This document shows positions 7,659 to 9,799 of a stretch of DNA of 9,799 nucleotides, piece by piece (within the stretch, counting starts at the first letter, position 1; every line of letters starts with the position of its first letter). Below the pieces are notes generated by a model. That model was not told the origin of the DNA, searched no databases, and was given only the letters and a program-made list of their open reading frames with translations. The position numbers were made by a program, and so were the translations under genes. This DNA comes from Parvularcula sp963922235 (GTDB taxonomy: Bacteria > Pseudomonadota > Alphaproteobacteria > Caulobacterales > Parvularculaceae). Where the stretch lies: NCBI GenBank assembly GCA_963922235.1, contig CAWUIJ010000103.1, positions 1 through 9,799 of the forward strand. Direction: 5' to 3'.

Positions 7659-8222
7659 TCACGAACCGCGGCGAGCAACCAGGCGGTCGAGAAGGGTGAT
7701 CACAGCCATGGGCGTCGAGGGAGCCATCTGCAGGGTCACAGCCCGGTCAAAGACCTGGCGCTCGTCAAGGACCATGAGCTTGCCCTCATCGATGCCGTGA
7801 ACAATGCGGGTCTGGTGCATGTGCTTGCGGAACCGGACGGACATGTCCTCGGGTAACTCGTGGGCAAAATAGACGCCGACCTGAGGCTTTCCCTTGGCTG
7901 ACGTGCCGTAATACTTGCCGAGAACCTCGAGGTCGCCCTCAATTCTGTAGCCAAGCTCCTCTTCGGTTTCCCGCAGGATCGCTTGATCAAAGCGCTCGTG
8001 CCCACCGCCAGGGAGCGGGTCCACATGACCGCCAAAGAGACCAATGCGGCCAGGAAGACTGGAGGACCCCCGTGAGCGCTGGTTGAGGTAGAAACGGCGC
8101 CCCCATTGGCCCTGCCAGTGCAGCAAAACAAGAGAATAGCGCGTCGGAAGCGCGGCATCTTCTGCCGTCACCGTGAGATCGGATTCCCACTCGTCCGAAC
8201 GCTCCCCCGTCATCGCTTGCAC
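7659..8222 (-). CDS. NUDIX hydrolase family protein
   Basis: The 187-residue protein (GTG start at 8222) contains the Nudix catalytic core. After LPGRIGLFGGHVD (56-68) come E76 and the motif RETEEELGY (84-92), matching REUxEExGU with the metal-binding glutamates E85, E88 and E89. The spacing between the first glycines and E76 is longer than the usual Gx5E because of an inserted PLPGGGH loop, a variation seen in other Nudix proteins. The family hydrolyses nucleoside diphosphates linked to another moiety, but the substrate cannot be predicted here. The N-terminal 25 residues are acidic and probably outside the fold. ATG 8213 is an alternative start. The gene follows rimM on the same strand after 86 nt and is probably the last gene of that operon, in the place usually held by trmD. 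It converges on infB. Confidence 0.88.
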   Translation of the reverse strand: MQAMTGERSDEWESDLTVTAEDAALPTRYSLVLLHWQGQWGRRFYLNQRSRGSSSLPGRIGLFGGHVDPLPGGGHERFDQAILRETEEELGYRIEGDLEVLGKYYGTSAKGKPQVGVYFAHELPEDMSVRFRKHMHQTRIVHGIDEGKLMVLDERQVFDRAVTLQMAPSTPMAVITLLDRLVARRGS

Positions 8223-8227
8223 CCCAT
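8210..8227 (-). other. five-codon mini-ORF with ribosome site upstream of the Nudix gene
   Basis: On the minus strand AGGAG (8237-8233) lies 5 nt before ATG 8227, which opens a frame of only five codons ending in TGA 8212-8210. That stop overlaps ATG 8213, an in-frame start of the Nudix gene, as ATGA. The same AGGAG could instead serve the Nudix GTG at 8222 with a long 10-nt gap. The mini-ORF may couple translation, or may be chance. Confidence 0.25.
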
Positions 8228-8243
8228 TGTCGCTCCTACCCTT

Positions 8244-8309
8244 TCAAGGTCTTAACGCGGGAGCGGATAAGGTACCAGTCGGAAAGATCGCGGTGTTAAC
8301 GGGGCCCAT
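8244..8309 (-). CDS. possible 21-residue mini-ORF overlapping the rimM stop
   Basis: The rimM stop codon TGA (8311-8309) overlaps an ATG (8309-8307) as ATGA, the classic form of coupled translation. The downstream frame runs 21 codons (MGPVNTAIFPTG..., ending ALRP) to TGA 8246-8244. It resembles no family I know, has no charged or membrane segment to speak of, and occupies the rimM-Nudix gap where trmD would normally start. It could be a leader peptide, the decayed start of a lost gene, or coincidence. The ATGA overlap is the only real support. Confidence 0.2.
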   Translation of the reverse strand: MGPVNTAIFPTGTLSAPALRP

Positions 8310-8839
8310 CACCCCTCGGGCGTCTCTTCACCGTCTTCGAGCAGTTCCACGGTCACACGACCGGAAGCGAGATCGATCTCTGGCACCGAAGCTTTGGTGA
8401 AGGGCAAGATCAGCGGCCCATCCGCGGTTTTGAGCTCAATCAGATCGCCCGCACCGTAATTGGGCACGGCTTTCACATGCCCGACCTCTTCGCCCTTGGT
8501 GCTAACAACACGCAAACCGATGAGATCCTCAATATAGAAGTCGTCATCCTCGTCCGGGACCGGCAAGGCGGATCGCGGGACCGACAGGAGCGCGCCCTTA
8601 TAGGCCTCACAGTCCTCCGGCGACGATATCTCCGTGGCCTGAACGAGAAAGAGCGAAGGCTTCACCTCACGGATCCGCTTGGGGGTTAGCCCCCTTCCGT
8701 CCTTGGTCACGAGGCTGCCGTAAGAAAAGATCGCTTCGGGGTCTTCCGTAAACGACCGAAGTTTGAAAGCGCCGCGCACACCGTGGCTGCCCGAAAACTG
8801 GGCAACCACGATCATGCGATCATCAGGCGAAGTTGGCAC
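8309..8839 (-). CDS. rimM: ribosome maturation factor RimM
   Basis: The 176-residue protein matches RimM, which assists late assembly of the 30S head and contacts S19. The N-terminal barrel has MIVVAQFSGSHGVRGAFKLRSFT (9-31), including the conserved GSHGVRG loop (17-23). The C-terminal PRC barrel begins at DDDFYIEDLIG (98-108) and continues through GHVKAVPNYGAGDLIEL. The length is usual for the family. The start is GTG 8839, with AAGG 9 nt upstream overlapping the rpsP stop; ATG 8815 (residue 9) is an alternative that would begin right at the conserved region. It lies 11 nt after rpsP, the standard bacterial order. The usual next gene, trmD, is missing. Confidence 0.95.
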   Translation of the reverse strand: MPTSPDDRMIVVAQFSGSHGVRGAFKLRSFTEDPEAIFSYGSLVTKDGRGLTPKRIREVKPSLFLVQATEISSPEDCEAYKGALLSVPRSALPVPDEDDDFYIEDLIGLRVVSTKGEEVGHVKAVPNYGAGDLIELKTADGPLILPFTKASVPEIDLASGRVTVELLEDGEETPEG

Positions 8840-8850
8840 GAAAGAGCGCC

Positions 8851-9273
8851 TTACTCTGCAGCTTCGTCTTCTGCTGGAGCCTCTTCAGAAGGTGCCTCTT
8901 CAGCTGCAGCGGCCTCAGCGGCTGCGGCCTTTTTGGCCTCTTCCTTCTCGCGCTTTTCTTCTTCGCGCTCTTTGGCTTTCTGGCCTGGCTCACCTTTTTT
9001 CGGGTTGTTGCCATGCTCCCACTTCACAAGACCAGCGGCGCCGAGGAAACGCGCGACACGATCCGTTGGCTGAGCTCCTTTTTCGAGCCAGTGCTTGCAG
9101 CGATCAAGATCAAGACGTACACGGTCTTCTGAATCTTTCGGAAGCAGAGGGTTGTAGGTGCCGAGCTTCTCAATGAAGCGGCCGTCACGTGGCATGCGCG
9201 CATCGGCGAGAACAACACGGTAGTAAGGGCGTTTTTTGGACCCGCCGCGGGCGAGCCTGATTTTGAGCGACAT
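8851..9273 (-). CDS. rpsP: 30S ribosomal protein bS16 with long acidic/Ala-rich tail
   Basis: Residues 1-85 are bS16: MSLKIRLARGGSKKRPYYRV at the start, then DARMPRDGRFIEKLGTYNP (24-42) and the Thr-Asp-Arg-Val-Ala segment (70-74). S16 binds 16S rRNA early in 30S assembly. The protein has 140 residues against about 82 in E. coli. The extra 45 or so are a Lys/Glu stretch (about 92-115) followed by Ala/Glu repeats, probably disordered. Such tails occur in other alphaproteobacterial S16 proteins. The ribosome site AAGGAG lies 5 nt before ATG 9273 and is inside the last codons of the upstream lipoprotein gene, which ends only 2 nt before, so the two are likely coupled in translation. Confidence 0.97.
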   Translation of the reverse strand: MSLKIRLARGGSKKRPYYRVVLADARMPRDGRFIEKLGTYNPLLPKDSEDRVRLDLDRCKHWLEKGAQPTDRVARFLGAAGLVKWEHGNNPKKGEPGQKAKEREEEKREKEEAKKAAAAEAAAAEEAPSEEAPAEDEAAE

Positions 9274-9275
9274 GA

Positions 9276-9686
9276 TTACTCCTTTTCACTCTCTAAGATG
9301 ACGGATGAACCTCCGTAAGTTTGTCCGTCTTCGGTACAGTTGAGGTAGATAGCCTCATCAGCTGCAATCACGGCGTAGCGCGAGGCAAGGCGCTCTCCCG
9401 CCGTCACATCTTTGCCGGGACGGATAACGACACTCGCTTCGCTAGTGCCGTCACGCCGGTTGGCAATGATCACTTTTAGGTCTTCCGCAGGGCCGGCATT
9501 GAAGCGGGCGACGGTGCGGCGCTCATCGCCGCGGCGCTGCGTCAGATCAAAGCTCTCTAGGTCTTCAACTGATGCAATCGCACAGTCAGGATCAACCGGC
9601 GCCATGGCATAGTTCATGGAGCTGATGAAATCATCACTCCGTCCGCATGCGGCCAGAAGAACGAGAAAGGCGAGGGCGCGCTTCAT
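9276..9686 (-). CDS. small predicted lipoprotein of unknown function between ffh and rpsP
   Basis: The 136-residue protein starts MKRALAFLVLLAAC, a short signal with a canonical lipobox L-A-A-C and lipidated Cys14. With Gly rather than Asp after the Cys, E. coli-type sorting would send it to the outer membrane. The mature part (123 residues) has two cysteines, C35 and C117, which could form a disulfide, and alternating strands such as DLKVIIANRRDGTSEASVVI (69-88) suggesting a small beta domain. I do not recognise a family. Its ATG overlaps the ffh stop as ATGA and its 3' end carries the rpsP ribosome site, so it is fully embedded in the operon. Real coding is supported by the lipobox, the exact overlaps and the conserved direction. 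Confidence 0.8.
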   Translation of the reverse strand: MKRALAFLVLLAACGRSDDFISSMNYAMAPVDPDCAIASVEDLESFDLTQRRGDERRTVARFNAGPAEDLKVIIANRRDGTSEASVVIRPGKDVTAGERLASRYAVIAADEAIYLNCTEDGQTYGGSSVILESEKE

Positions 9687-9799
9687 TTCTTTTTCGGCCC
9701 TCCAAGGCCTGGAAGACCGGGGCCGCCAAGGCCCGGCAATCCGCCCGGCGCAGCGCCGCCGCCTAATCCAGGAAGGCCGCCACCAGCCGGCGGCATCGC
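9683..9799 (-). CDS. ffh: signal recognition particle protein Ffh, C-terminal end (partial)
   Basis: The last 38 codons of a gene that continues past the window edge read AMPPAGGGLPGLGGGAA and on to GGPKKK before TGA 9685-9683. Three GLPGLGG units in 27 residues and a basic end are typical of the tail behind the M domain of alphaproteobacterial Ffh, the GTPase that with 4.5S RNA targets nascent membrane proteins. The identification rests on this tail plus its position before rpsP-rimM, the common ffh-rpsP-rimM order. The GTPase and M domains are outside the window. Confidence 0.8.
   Translation of the reverse strand, partial: AMPPAGGGLPGLGGGAAPGGLPGLGGPGLPGLGGPKKK

Overview
The window is a 9.8 kb, GC-rich, gene-dense stretch that reads as the chromosome of an alphaproteobacterium. 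Support for this comes from the alphaproteobacterial form of the IF2 N-terminus, a fused YlxR/L7Ae-type RNA-binding protein before infB, an Ffh tail of repeated GLPGLGG units, and a hopanoid-type RND exporter grouped with MlaA and MlaC. I cannot place it to order or genus. No tRNA, rRNA, CRISPR array, insertion sequence or phage gene is visible.

Left part (1-4138, + strand): the last 28 codons of an unrecognised gene, then a tight three-gene cassette. It encodes MlaA (outer-membrane lipoprotein), an HpnN-like RND/MMPL transporter (12 predicted membrane segments, two periplasmic loops) and MlaC (periplasmic lipid carrier). Together they cover inner membrane, periplasm and outer membrane and probably move hopanoids or phospholipids across the envelope. 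The RND protein stands where an MlaFEDB ABC transporter would be expected.

Middle part (4139-7632, + strand): the YlxR/L7Ae-type protein gene, a 192-nt leader with several potential hairpins, and infB (IF2), closed by a strong intrinsic terminator. The ylxR reading frame is clear, but it has no ordinary start codon in front of its conserved RRC motif. This suggests a 1-nt deletion at an otherwise suitable ATG, or a very unusual start. nusA and rimP, which normally precede this gene, are not here, and rbfA/truB do not follow infB.

Right part (9799-7659, - strand, converging on infB): the 3' end of ffh, a small lipoprotein gene overlapping it by ATGA, rpsP (bS16), rimM, a possible 21-codon mini-ORF and a Nudix hydrolase. 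The spacing suggests one operon. The lipoprotein sits inside the usual ffh-rpsP pair, and a Nudix gene stands where trmD-rplS usually follow rimM.

Most of the window is ordinary housekeeping and envelope-maintenance DNA. The points worth a second look are the envelope cassette, the ylxR start, the lipoprotein inside the ribosomal operon, the broken synteny on both sides, and small translational details upstream of the Nudix gene.
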